A DNA stretch of 64,000 nt from Ifrita kowaldi (taxonomy: Eukaryota > Chordata > Aves > Passeriformes > Cinclosomatidae), in the NCBI GenBank assembly GCA_013398055.1, contig VZRS01007539.1, positions 1 through 64,000 on the forward strand, in the 5' to 3' direction. Below the pieces are notes generated by a model that was not told where the DNA came from, searched no databases, and saw only the letters and a program-made list of their open reading frames with translations. Made by a program: the position numbers and the translations under genes. This document shows positions 10,201 to 19,765 of the stretch, piece by piece; the first letter of the stretch is position 1, and each line of letters starts with the position of its first letter.

Positions 10201-12242
10201 GAGCCTGATGCTGTCTGCCTGCCCTGGATCATGGAGCGGCTGCTGGAGGGGAACAGCCTGACCTTCCTGCTGCTGTGTGTGTCGCTGCCAGGTAGCCCCT
10301 GGGACTGGGACACACTGCGCATGCCCCCTCCCTGAGGATTGCCCCATCCTGCCCCACACCTGGCACTCGGTCCCTGGCTGCTGCATGGGGACACCAGCTG
10401 CCCTCATCTCCATCGCATTGGGACCCCCTGTGCTGGTGGCCCCTCATGGCCCCTGCCCAGGGCTTGCTGTTCTCTCAGACACCTCCAGAGAGGAGATCCT
10501 GGGAGCCCTGGGACTGGCTGAGAGGGTGAAGGGGCTGGCCAAGACCATCTCTGCCACACTCTGGGACCCTGTGGAGGAGATCGCGGCGCGCCGGAGGGAG
10601 ATCCGAGGGCTGCGGATGGAGCTGCTGGCTGGAGCAGGCCTGCCTGAGCAGAAGGCAGCTGTGGCCCAGCTGCGGAGGGCTCTGCAGGAGCTGCAGGTGG
10701 GGAATGCCCCTGGATCCACGTGGGACCAGGATGGCACCCATTCCCTGGGCTGGGGAAGGTCCAGGCTCCTGACCCATCATGGTGTCAAGACCCCTGTCTA
10801 GCATGGAGGGCAGGGCCTGAAGCTGCCCCAGGGGTGAGATGTGTCCCTGGAGCCACGTCCAGGCCTGGAGGTCTGAAACACCCCAACAAGGACTTCCAGT
10901 TCCCCTTTTCCAGGTGCTGAAGAGTCAGAGCTGGGAGAAAAAGCAGGCAACGGCCAAGGTGCTTGGGACAAGACAGATGCATCAGCCCAGTGCCAAGGTG
11001 GGCAGAGGTCCGGCGAGGCCCCTTCATCCAGGGATAGTCCCGGTGCAGGAGAAGCCCTGAATCCCAGCTGTGTCCCTGTAACATCTCCTTCTCTCACAGG
11101 ACGAGGTCTCTGCAGGGAATACAGTGCTAGGCCAGCAGCCTGGGACCCAGACACCCCCGACCAGTGCCAGCCTGGAGCCAGCAGGGCCGGAGCGTGGGGC
11201 CAGGCATGCATCCCACACCTGGGTAGAGGAAATGTGGGCACGGAGCGTGGCTTTACACGGTGGGAAAGGCCTCACTCTCCATCTGAACGTCCTTCTTCGG
11301 CCCCCCACGTCACACTCATCCTCCTCCCCTGTCCCCATGCAGCAGGACAGGGTGACAGCAGAAGCCAGGGAGGGGACAGCCAAGCTCTGGCCAGTGCAGG
11401 GCAGGGGCTGGTTGAGGAGCCATCCCAGAGCAAAGTGCCACAGCCACAGCCACGGCCTGGGGGTGACAGCGTGAGTGGGAGCCCAGGGGGTCCCTGCGCA
11501 GGGCCAGCTCTGCGCTGCCAGCACGGGGTCCTGGTGCCATCTGAGCTCGCTCTGCTGTCTGCCAGGCAGGGAGCCGGTGCCAGCCATGCCCATCCCCAGA
11601 GGTCCAGCATGCCCTGGCCAGGGCACAGCGGCAGCGGCTGCGGGCTCAGCATTGCCGGCAGCTCCAGCGAGAGCTCGGGACCAGCGCTGTGCCAGCCCAG
11701 GAGCACAGCGGAGAGGTGGGCACAGGCAGAGCCCAGCACTGGGCTCCAGCCTCTCCTCCTCCCCTGGCACTGCTCTCCCTAGCACAGCCCAAGGGAGTAG
11801 GGACACCCTGGAGCTGGCCTGACCTTGTCCCTGTCCCGCAGTGGGGCACAGAGCGCTGGCAGCGGGAGGTGACCGCGCTGGGCCTGAGCCTGGAGGCAGC
11901 GCTGCGGGAGCGGGAGGCGGCCGAGTGGGACCTGGAGGCCCTGCTGCGGAATCACCACCAGGAGATGCAGGCCTGCAGGCAGCACCTGCTGCAGGTGGGT
12001 ACGCAGGGCTGGGGACACCCCTTCTGGCTGTGCCAGGGCTGTGCCACACCACCCTGGGTATCCTGCAGGTGCTCCGGGACCAGCAGCGCCTGGCAGAGGA
12101 GCAGCGGGAGGCCCTGGAGTGCCGGCACCGGGCACTGCTGCAGGAGGTGCTCCGGGACACGGTGGAAGTCGCTGAGCACAACCAGCACCTGCGGGACACC
12201 CGACGGGCAGGCACGGCTGATGCCACCACACAGACCCCCTGA
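7215..12242 (+). CDS. Kinesin-like protein with degenerate motor and coiled-coil tail
   Basis: Seventeen exons joined by hand: 7215-7223, 7354-7405, 7703-7773, 8106-8153, 8327-8452, 8596-8673, 9297-9379, 9569-9712, 9810-9923, 10191-10291, 10479-10696, 10914-10997, 11100-11259, 11343-11470, 11566-11715, 11842-11994, 12069-12242. All have GT/AG borders, phases match at every join, and the total is 1893 nt (630 residues). Residues 1 to about 330 follow the kinesin motor order: first strand DVSVRAALG, the LALVPLGYSVSLLLW segment before the P-loop, VSLVQVSTHDKAWDLLRP (kinesin SF.E.YNE.V.DLL), GSLFTLTVE, LRILVSPGATG, NSLTFLLLCVSL and the EEILGALGLAERVKGL helix. The P-loop (kinesin GQTGSGKT) reads DPHGPGTQ, switch I lacks SSRSH, and switch II DLAGSE reads SPGATG, so ATP hydrolysis is not expected. 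The tail is Q/R/E/L-rich coiled coil. Relation to the CCDC78/DUF4472 family is possible but unproven. The three-codon first exon and exons 13-14 are the least certain. Confidence 0.7.
8218..8295 (+). repeat. Short minisatellite in an intron
   Basis: Imperfect tandem units built on tgtgccatgctggc / tgtgccacgctggc, plus related ctgtggctgccatgg units, fill the intron just before the exon at 8327. About five to six copies are visible. Confidence 0.6.
8674..9296 (+). other. Long intron of the kinesin-like gene
   Basis: A possible acceptor (cctctttccag near 8851) is present, but the exons on both sides already join in phase, and their junction (VSLVQ then VSTHDKAWDLL) restores a known kinesin block. 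This interval is therefore best read as a single intron with no exon in it. Confidence 0.5.
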
Positions 12243-12512
12243 GCCATGCCCAGGGCGCGGGGACAGCTGGCCTGAAGGACGGGGTCCCTGCGGACTCCCC
12301 TCTGCACTGAGCCACCAGTGATACCGGGAGACTGGCCAGCCCCAGTCACGAGTTATCCCAGGCACAGCCTCCCCTTCTGCCCGCTCTGGCTGCTGCTCCC
12401 TAGGGAAACCTGGCCCAGGGAGGGAAAACCCTGCTCTGTGCTGGGAACCTGCCTGTGGGAGCACAGGCTGAGCCTGGTGGGAGGGCTGGCAGCCCCCAGC
12501 TGCGGCCACATG

Positions 12513-12518
12513 GAATAA
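12513..12518 (+). terminator. Polyadenylation signal, kinesin-like gene
   Basis: AATAAA lies 270 bases after the TGA stop (12240-12242), directly after tggccaca. This suits a short 3' UTR. Confidence 0.75.
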
Positions 12519-12655
12519 AGTGGGTACCCCTCACCCGTGAGTGTTGTCAGGCTTGGACACACCCCTGGCCCCCAAACCTGTCCCAAGGGGCACAGACACC
12601 ATCCCACAGGGAGGGCAGACACAGGACAGACACACGGATGCTGTTGAACTGCAGC

Positions 12656-12661
12656 TTTAAT
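12656..12661 (-). terminator. SLC35A4: Polyadenylation signal, SLC35A4
   Basis: The + strand reads tttaat, giving ATTAAA on the minus strand, about 850 bases after the transporter stop codon. The opposing AATAAA of the + gene is only about 140 bases away, so the two transcripts converge almost tail to tail. Confidence 0.6.
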
Positions 12662-13028
12662 ACCCCAGGTGGCCTCTGCCTGCCAGGAACTTGGTACAAA
12701 TTTGGGGGGCATCCCCCTTTTGGGGAGCAGGTGAAAGTTCCCACATGCCCCAGTCCCTGTCTGCTCTGCAGAGACGCTGTGCCCAGGAGCAGAAACAAGG
12801 CCTGAGCACAGCAGGGCTCCAGCCAGGGGCTGGGCTGGAAAACCGTGGAGGTGGGAGAGGCCCAGGGAAGCAGCACCAGGAATGGTAGGGATCAAGCAGC
12901 ATCCATGGGAGCTGAAACGGCACCAGGCCCATGCTGGGCTGGCAGGAGGTGCAGCAGGGCCAATTACTGCTGAGCATTCCCAGGCCACTGTGGTGTGGGG
13001 AAGCAGCATGAGGACATGGAACACAGAG

Positions 13029-13262
13029 TCCCAGAATCATTTAGGTGCGAAAAGACCTCTGAAATCATCAAGTCCAACTTGTAAGCCAACATCACTTTGT
13101 CAACTAGACCATGGCATTGAGTGCCACATCCAGTCCTTAAACACTTCCAGCAATGGTGATTCCACCACCTTCCTGGGCAGCCCCTTCCAGTGTTTCATCA
13201 CTCCTTCTGTGAAGAAATTACTCCTCAATCTGAACCTCCCCCGGCACATCTTGAGACTATGA
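13029..13262 (-). mobile_element. CR1 LINE fragment in SLC35A4 3' UTR
   Basis: It begins agaatcatttaggtgcgaaaa and runs through atcatcaagtccaact, gtgccacatccag, cttccagcaatggtgattccacc and gaagaaattactcctcaatctgaacc. It is in minus orientation, the same sense as SLC35A4, so it would be transcribed within the 3' UTR. Confidence 0.8.
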
Positions 13263-13508
13263 GACAGGCACAAGGGGTTTGGGACCCCCGCTAAGGCTGG
13301 GCATGCCTGATCCCATGGGAACTCCATGGCACAGAGGCTGGCTGGACTGGAGCAGGGCCCAGGTTCCCCATGGAAGCAGGGACAGGGTGCTTTCCCCCTC
13401 AGCACTCCTCCTTGGGGGGTCCTTGGAGCTGTGCAGGTGCCCACCAGGAATGCTTCCAGCCCTGAGGAAGAGCTGGGGCTGCCCAGACACGTGGGAGGGA
13501 GGCAGTGG

Positions 13509-14456
13509 CTATGTGACTCCATAGTACAGGTGCACAGCCAGGCCAATGCACGCCACAGCCACAAAGAAGAGAAGGGTGAGCTGCAGGTCGAAGAGGGCAA
13601 CAGAGAGGAGGGCATTGACCAGGATGGAGCAGGAGATGACGAAGAGCCTGGTGATGTTGCTGCTGTGCTTCATCACCACGGACATGATGAGGCCGTTCAG
13701 GGCCTGGCTGAGCACAACCAGCAGCACCCATGGGGAGAAGCCCTCCAGGAACCCGCCCTCTGTGGTGCTCCACACGGAGCCCATCAGGTTGAGCAGGACC
13801 CCAAAAAAGTACAGGAAGATGTTCTGGAGGCTGAGGGGCAGCGCCTGGGCTTTGAGGATGGCTTCGGTGTAGACGGCAGAGAGGCCGGAGATGAGGCAGT
13901 ACACGGAGAGCAGCAGCAGCCCCACGGGCGTGACGTGCAGGCGCATCCCGCCGGGCTCGCCGGGCCCCCGCAGCCCCCCACAGCTGTAGGCGACACCGGC
14001 AGCCAGCAGCAGCAGCAGGGCCAGCCAGCGGCGCGGGCCCAGGCGCCGGCGCAGCAGGAGGCTGTAGAGCAGCGCCGTGCTGACGATCTTCAGGTTACTG
14101 AGCACCTGGAAGGTGCTGGGGTCCATGAAGAGCTGCATGTGCACCACCAGGTTGTTGTTGGCAGCGTAGAGCAGGGCCGAGAGGGCGAAGGGCGCGGCGT
14201 GACGCCAGGACACCGCCGCTCCCAGCGGCTCCCGCGCCCCGGCCAGCAGGAACAGGAGGGACAGCGCCAGCTTGGTCAGCTCCACGAGGACCACCACGGA
14301 CGTGGAACTGAAGGGGATGGCCCCATCCACCTTGCAGAGGGTCAGGAGGGGGGCGTGGGAGCCATAGATGGCCACAGACAGCAGCAGCATCAGTGCCCAC
14401 AGCCCCCTCTGGAGCAGCCTGTTGGCAGAGCCAGCAGCATTCCCAAACATCCCCAT
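13509..14456 (-). CDS. SLC35A4: SLC35A4, Golgi nucleotide-sugar-type transporter
   Basis: A single-exon frame of 315 residues (human protein 324). The SLC35 family moves nucleotide sugars across Golgi membranes; SLC35A4 has been linked to CDP-ribitol transport and Golgi location. Family blocks visible here are LMLLLSVAIYGSHAPLL (first helix, about residues 22-38), ELTKLALSLLFLL, PFALSALLYAANNNLVVHMQ, MDPSTFQVLSNLKI, YCLISGLSAVYTE, LQNIFLYFFGVLLNL, VVLSQALNGLIMSVVMKH and the C-terminal GLAVHLYYG. About ten hydrophobic segments are spread over the length, as expected. The N-terminal 18 residues are not conserved with the mammalian protein as I recall it. It is the downstream frame of a transcript that also carries the microprotein at 15030-15598, so its own translation should depend on re-initiation or leaky scanning. 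Confidence 0.93.
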   Translation of the reverse strand: MGMFGNAAGSANRLLQRGLWALMLLLSVAIYGSHAPLLTLCKVDGAIPFSSTSVVVLVELTKLALSLLFLLAGAREPLGAAVSWRHAAPFALSALLYAANNNLVVHMQLFMDPSTFQVLSNLKIVSTALLYSLLLRRRLGPRRWLALLLLLAAGVAYSCGGLRGPGEPGGMRLHVTPVGLLLLSVYCLISGLSAVYTEAILKAQALPLSLQNIFLYFFGVLLNLMGSVWSTTEGGFLEGFSPWVLLVVLSQALNGLIMSVVMKHSSNITRLFVISCSILVNALLSVALFDLQLTLLFFVAVACIGLAVHLYYGVT

Positions 14457-15029
14457 TTCCGGGCGAGAGCCAGCACGAGTGAGCTGCTATCAGTGTAGAG
14501 AGGCCAGACAGACTCTCACCCTGCAACACTGAAGAGACCAAATACCAAGAATTTAATGAGCCTAGTTCAAGCAGGATGTTCCCTGCAACATTTGCGATGC
14601 AGCAGGAGAGCAGGGTGTTGTCTCTCGTTAGGAGAACTACAAGCCTTCCTGAGAAGCCACACAAAGCACATTCCCAGGGCACAGTGTGGACTGCGTGGCA
14701 GGGCACAAGGGTTACAGGGCACACAGGTGACTGGGCACAGCAGCCCCTCGGTCCGCAGGGGCACAGGGAAAGGTGAGGGGAAAAGGCAGCTGGCAGCCCC
14801 TCAGTGCTCTCAAGCTGCTGTGGGTTAGGGCAGTGATCACCGCTGCCATGATGCCCAACAAACACCCATCACCAGCCCCCTGACGTGTCGCAGCGGTGTG
14901 GTGCAAAGCCCTCTTCCAGGGAAAAGAAGGGTGCAGGTGATGTGCCTTCCAGAGCCCTGGGGGTGCTCTGTGCCTGCTACCTAAGGAGCACCGTTCCTGC
15001 AGTCCCTGCTGCCTCCGGGCTCCTCCTCG
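14457..15029 (-). other. SLC35A4: SLC35A4 leader between the two reading frames
   Basis: This is the 573-base spacer from the microprotein stop to the transporter start. No further convincing coding frame is seen. It may be continuous leader or contain an intron; I could not settle this by eye. Confidence 0.5.
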
Positions 15030-15598
15030 CTAGTCCCGACCTTTTTTCAGTGAATTCACATAGTCCCGAATCGTCTTCTCAACGTTGGGCACGGCGTAGT
15101 TCTGGGCGGCGTAAATCCCCGTGCAGGTGCCGGCCACGAAGCCCAGGACAGCGGAGAAGCGGAGCTTGGCTACCAGGTATCCCGCCAGAAAGCCTTTGAG
15201 TAAGGGCGATGCCAGCAGGGACCCGTCCTGAGGGGAGAGCACAGTGAGGCACGGCCGGGCGGCACAGGACGTGCCCCAGGGGTGAGCTGTGGGCTGTTTT
15301 TTTCCCTAGGATTTGTTTTTCCCCCCACCAGTCCCTCTCAGAGGCGGCGGCCGGCCCGTCCCGAGCCCGCACGTTACCTGCCCCACGCCGGCCTGCACCT
15401 CGTCCTCCACCCTGCGCTGCAGGCTCTCCAACTGCCCCTTCAGGAAGGCGAGATCCTTCAGCTTAGGCAGCGAGTCCTGCGGGAGACACGGAGGTGATTC
15501 CCGCCCCCTCCCCCCCGCGGGAGGAACCGGCGCGGCCTCCCCACAGCCCCGGCGGCCCCTCAGCCCCGGCCCGCCCCGCTCACCTTATCGTCCGCCAT
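15030..15598 (-). CDS. SLC35A4: SLC35A4 upstream-ORF microprotein (SLC35A4-MP)
   Basis: Three minus-strand coding exons, 15584-15598, 15378-15476 and 15030-15227, join with proper splice signals at phase 0 to give 103 residues, the same length as the human microprotein. The start MADDK comes from ATG at 15598. Exon 2 gives an amphipathic, probably coiled region (LPKLKDLAFLKGQLESLQRR). Exon 3 begins DGSLL, then carries a hydrophobic, glycine-rich segment (about residues 62-82, with FSAVLGF and TCTGIYAAQ), then VPNVEKTIRDY and a basic end KKGRD. The human equivalent is an inner-mitochondrial-membrane protein encoded in the 5' leader of SLC35A4. Its high conservation contrasts with the looser N-terminus of the transporter. 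Standard pipelines tend to miss it, since only exon 3 appears as a long frame, with a false start. Confidence 0.9.
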
Positions 15599-15830
15599 CT
15601 TGGCGCCGCCGCCGCTCGCCGTTCATTGGCTGGCGGGGGCGCACGTGACACCTCCCTCTTTAGTCCCGCCGCCGGGGCGCCGCTGATTGGTTGTCATGGA
15701 AGCAGCGACTCCTCCCGCGCTCCCCTTCCCGCCACGGAGGCGACACCAGGCGCTGATTGGGTGGAGCGGAGTCACGTGACATCCCCCTGCTCCCTCACAC
15801 CGCCCGTCCGGCGCCATCTTGGGGGGCGGT
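15599..15830 (-). promoter_or_regulatory. SLC35A4: SLC35A4 CpG-island promoter
   Basis: This TATA-less GC-rich region has three CCAAT boxes in the gene's orientation (attgg on + at 15625-15629, 15686-15690, 15756-15760) and two CACGTG E-boxes (15642-15649 and the palindrome GTCACGTGAC at 15771-15780). A YY1-type motif, GCCATCTTGG on +, overlaps the microprotein start codon at 15594-15603, and a second copy lies at 15813-15822. The second YY1 site at the far edge could mark a divergent start on the + strand. Confidence 0.6.
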
Positions 15831-15959
15831 GGCTCCTGTTGAGGCTTTAGCGCGGTAGCGGCTGCACGCCGCCGCCTCCGGGGCCGCTCCGGGCGAGACT
15901 GACGGAGCTCATGGGCGCCCCTCAGCGCCATCAGCACTCCCAGAGCCCAGCCACCGTCC

Positions 15960-16454
15960 CGCCCGTGGGGGCACGATGGATGGGGGTCCCAAACTGCAGC
16001 TTCCCAGAGCTCTTCCTCCGTGACGAGTCTGATCCAGTCCCAAGCTCGGCCAGTGGTTTATTCTAAAGCAGTGCAATTGAGCCTTTATATGGCTTTGTCC
16101 TTCAGGATTAAGGATGGTAACCCAAAAATATTTATATAAATAAAATATTTAAATTAATGCTTATAATGATTAGGCTAAAAGATCTTAAAAGATCTTTAAC
16201 CTTGCACGGTGTAGGTAGTTCTAACTACTACAGCAGTGCAATATTTTTGAAGCAATACTGATATTAAATGATACTAAAGGTAGGAAAGTAATTACTGAGC
16301 AGACACTGATGCTCCTCACTCATTTCAGTGCCCGGGGAAAATCTCTCTCTCAGCCTCGAGGAGTCACTCCAATGGGCACTCCTCAGCTCCAGGAAGCAAT
16401 TTCCACATATGCTCCCAGAAATACCAGAACAAAATTAAGAACAAAAATGATCAT
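15960..16454. other. Intergenic, AT-rich, no gene seen
   Basis: The sequence changes abruptly from CpG island to AT-rich DNA (for example aaatatttaaattaatgc near 16145). No exon or RNA gene is recognised. Confidence 0.4.
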
Positions 16455-16810
16455 GCAGTTCTTTTCCAACCTAAATGATTCTCTGATCATCGAGTCCAAC
16501 CATCAGCACAGCCCTGCCAAGCAAAAAAACCATTAAAAAGCTACTAACTCCCAAGAGCCACACGCACACTTTTGAACAGTTCCAGGGACGGTGACTCCAG
16601 CACTGCCCCAGGCAGTCTGTCACAGTGCTTGACCACCCTTTCAGCGAAGAAATTTTCCTGAATATTCAGTCCCTGGCACAACCTGGGGCTGTCCCACCTC
16701 TGCGTGAGCCCAAAGCCCCACAGAGCTGTGCTGGGGCCACGCTCCAGCTGACACAGACACGGAAGGTGCCAGTGAGACCCGGACTGCAGCATATCCAGCT
16801 TGGAAAACAG
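16455..16810 (-). mobile_element. CR1 LINE fragment with a tail-to-tail junction
   Basis: From about 16485 rightwards the sequence is a minus-strand CR1 3' region (atcatcgagtccaacc, cagttccagggacggtgactcc, caggcagtctgtcacagtgcttgacc, gaagaaattttcctgaatattcag). Immediately to its left, ttttccaacctaaatgattctc is the 3' end of a CR1 in plus orientation, so two 3' ends abut. Confidence 0.7.
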
Positions 16811-17529
16811 GCACTGCAGAACTGCAGGCAAGACTGAGGAACTGCGGGAAATGTTGGTTTCAGGTGCTTGGCACAATTTAATTAAAACCCGTGATGCTGG
16901 AGGTTATGTATGTGTTACTCTTGTGGGTGCTATGCTGGCACGGAGGCAGCTCCGTGAAGCCTTCTGGGCTGTCAGGCTGCTGCTCTCCAAGTTAATTTAG
17001 ATACATTCCCAGTGTATATTACACTGCTCCCACTGAGCACTGGGAAGAGGAAAGGAAAGGGACTCGAGAGGCAGTGGCAGGTGCAGCCTAAAGAAGAAGC
17101 ATTAATATTGTTATTAATATTAATAGCCAGTTTGATTCCAACCGTTGCTGAAGGCTGAGTGCTGAGCTGCTGTTTCCTTGCTTTGCAGGATTCCAAACTT
17201 TATCCAGGGGCAAGTGTGGACTTAGTGAACCTGACATTTTCCTCAGCCACCTGAAGCCAGCCACTTTTCAAGCAGGATTTTTACTTCATGAAAAGTAAAA
17301 ATGATAATTAAATGAAATTAAATTAAATAAAGCTATGTAAGTGAGTGCAAGGACCTTTCTTGGAACACAATCACAACACTTGAAAAGTGCCACTTAGTAC
17401 AAGGCTGACTGGGAAAATTTGGGTATTGGTAAAAAACATGGGGGGGCAGCAGATGCCTTTGATCAGTCACTGCTCTGACCTCCAGAGAGGTGAGCCCATC
17501 AGCAGCCTCACCAGCACCTTCTGCAGGAC
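16811..17529. other. Intergenic, no gene seen
   Basis: AT-rich sequence with short runs (attaatattgttattaatattaat near 17101; aattaaatgaaattaaattaaat near 17308). No conserved exon is recognised. Confidence 0.4.
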
Positions 17530-17775
17530 AACATGGCAGAGAGTAGGTTTATACTGGATATTGGGAAGGAATTCTTCCCTGTGAGGGCAGTGAGGCGCTG
17601 GCACAGGTGACCAGAGAAGCTGTGGCTGCCCCTGGATCCCTGGAAGTGTCCAAGGCCAGGCTGGACAGGGCTTGAAGCAAACTGGGATAGTGGAAGGTGT
17701 CCTTGGCATGGCAGGGGGTGGAATGAGATGAGCTTTAAGGTCCCTTCCAACCCAACCCATTCTGGGATTCCATGG
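17530..17775 (+). mobile_element. CR1 LINE fragment
   Basis: Plus-oriented CR1 3' region: ctggatattgggaaggaattcttccc, gaagctgtggctgccc, tggaagtgtccaaggccaggctgg, ggtgtccttggcatggcag, cttccaacccaacccattctggg, gattcc. Confidence 0.85.
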
Positions 17776-19244
17776 AGATCAGTTTTTCTAGGTCATGGTA
17801 CCTGCCCTGCAGAGGGCCTGTGAGGGAACTCACCCCGCAGCCCCCTGAGGTTACACACTGATGCTCTGTGCTGTGTGGAGCAGCACTAATGGGTCACTGC
17901 AGGTGGTTCCTGGGATTTCTGGTGGGAAAACAGCTGGGATGTGAGGAAGGACTGGGAGAAGCCCTGTCCCCAGCCCTGGCTGGAGGGAGGATGCAGCCAT
18001 CCTGTGCCTTGCTCAGCAGGATCCTGGCTGTGAACCTCCTTCCCTGCTCCACCTGGGACCCGCTGGATTGTGGTGGCCCCCAGACCTGCTCAGCTCACCT
18101 TGCTGAGGTGTGGTGCATTGCTGCTCCCCATGGATCAGGACGGGTCTGCCTCCAAGCTGGGCTGGAAAGTCCTGAGTCTGAGTCAGACCTGCTGTGGGAT
18201 GCTGTGATTAGCACTAAAACTGAGCTATTTGTGCTGTTGGAAAGCTCAAGGGGAAACTGGTTATCCTGTGTTTGCCAGCTTAGCAGCGAGCTGCCACTTC
18301 TGAGGTTTGATTTTCCTGCCTCTGATCCAGCCCTGCCTCCGGTTCCCGCTGCCAGCAAAGGCTTTCACCTTGGCCCTGGCTGTGCCCTTGAGCAGTGGCG
18401 GGAGCTGAGCCTTTGGCTGGCAGCACGGCTGCTGCTGGAACAAGGTTGTGCTGTCAGATTTCCTCTGGGCTTGTGCCTGTCTTTCAACCTGTCCCCTGCT
18501 AATATGGCCTGAGCTTATCAGCATCTCCAGCCCAGCCTGGCTGCAGTGATGGGCGAGATAAGAAGCTTCCACATGAGAAGGGAGCAGGGCATCAAGGAGG
18601 ACACGGAGTTGTGCCCCACAAGGATGGGTTTGAAGAGCCCTCGGGGGCTGCAGTGGCTTTGCTGCTCACACAGCTGCTGCTGGCTGTTCTGTGTTGCTGA
18701 GCTCAGCCCTGATGCCGTGCATTTCCCTTGCATCTCAGCAGGTGCCCAAGACAGCATTTGCTCTGTGCCCTTGGGAACGCTGCTCAGGTGACCAGGACCC
18801 ACGTCCTGCCCGCACCCAGGGCCAGACCCCCGCACTGCTCCCTGCACCCAGGGTGTCTCCTACCAGCAGCAGGAGGTCCCTCACCTGCTGTCTTCCCTCT
18901 CCACTCAGTCCAGCACCAGGCACTTGGCACATCCTGGAGGCCTCGGCAACGATTCCTGATACCTCTGCAAACCAGCTGGCTCTTTGCAGTGGCCTTTGCT
19001 GTCCCAACCCTCCCTTCACAGCCCTTTCATCTGCCGTTTTTGCTGGTTTTGCACAGACGCAGTACCCAGAGATTAGGCTGCAGATTAAGGTTTTACTGCA
19101 TCCTGAAATGGGTTCCAGTTCCCAGTCCCAGCAGGACCAACATGCAGCCAAATCTCCCCAGAAAGCTCGCTGGGCTGGAGCTGGGGAGAGATCTCCCACC
19201 ATGTTCTCCCACACGCATGAAAGGTAGAGCCCTGCATAAATAGC
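17776..19244. other. Intergenic with one unexplained long open frame
   Basis: A 214-codon plus-strand frame at 17868-18512 has no recognisable domain, no splice context and no family match that I know, so I do not call it a gene. GC content is moderate and nothing else stands out. Confidence 0.35.
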
Positions 19245-19765
19245 CCAGGTGAGGCACCTGGAATTCTGTGTCCAGTTCTGGGCCCCTCACAACGAGAAAG
19301 ACATCAAGGGGCTGCAGTGTGTCCAGAGAAGGGAATGGAGCTGGGGAAGGGTCTGGAGCACAAGATGAGGAACAGCTGAGGAAGCTGAGCAGAGGCTTAG
19401 CCTGGAGAAAAGGAGGCTCAGGGGGGACTGTCTCCCTCTCTACAACTCCTTGACAGCCAGGTGGGGCTCTGCTCCCAGAGAACAAGGGACAGCAATGGAG
19501 GACATGGCCTCAAACTGCTCCAGGGGAGGTTCGGTTTGGACATCAGAAAGAATTTATTCACTGAAATCATTGTCAGGCATTGGAATGGGCTGTGCAGGGC
19601 AGTCACTGTGGAGTCACTGTCCCCTGGAAATGTTAAAAAATGCATGGATGTGGCACCTGGGGACACGAGTTAGTGGTGGCCTTGGCAGTGCTGGGTTAAC
19701 AGTTGGACTCAATGAGCTTAGAGCTTTTCCAGCCTTAGTGATTCTGGGGTTCCATGATTCTAAAA
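19245..19765 (+). mobile_element. CR1 LINE fragment
   Basis: Plus-oriented and longer than most here. It starts near ctggaattctgtgtccagttctggg, passes gagaaaaggaggctcaggggggac, gttcggtttggacatcagaaag, ggcattggaatgggctgtgc and ttggcagtgctgggttaacagttgg, and ends attctggggttccatgattct. Confidence 0.85.

Noticed and set aside
11024..12349. Minus-strand frame of 441 codons
   Set aside because: It lies antisense to the spliced kinesin-like exons and crosses their introns, with low-complexity GC-driven composition.
13326..14498. Long plus-strand frame of 390 codons
   Set aside because: It is the antisense shadow of SLC35A4; the repeated Q/E/H composition comes from reading leucine-rich codons backwards.
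15030..15242. 70-codon frame starting MLSPQ as a stand-alone gene
   Set aside because: Its first codons lie in the intron; the true exon begins at 15227 and is spliced to two upstream exons.
15623..15937. Minus-strand 104-codon frame in the SLC35A4 promoter
   Set aside because: Arg/Ala/Gly-rich translation of a CpG island with no conserved segment; the three-exon microprotein explains the locus better.
15813..15950. Divergent + strand gene start near the second YY1 motif
   Set aside because: Only a short frame of about 50 codons follows and no downstream exon was recognised; a non-coding transcript remains possible.
17868..18512. Possible 214-codon gene between SLC35A4 and STING1
   Set aside because: No domain, homologue, splice context or codon pattern supports it.
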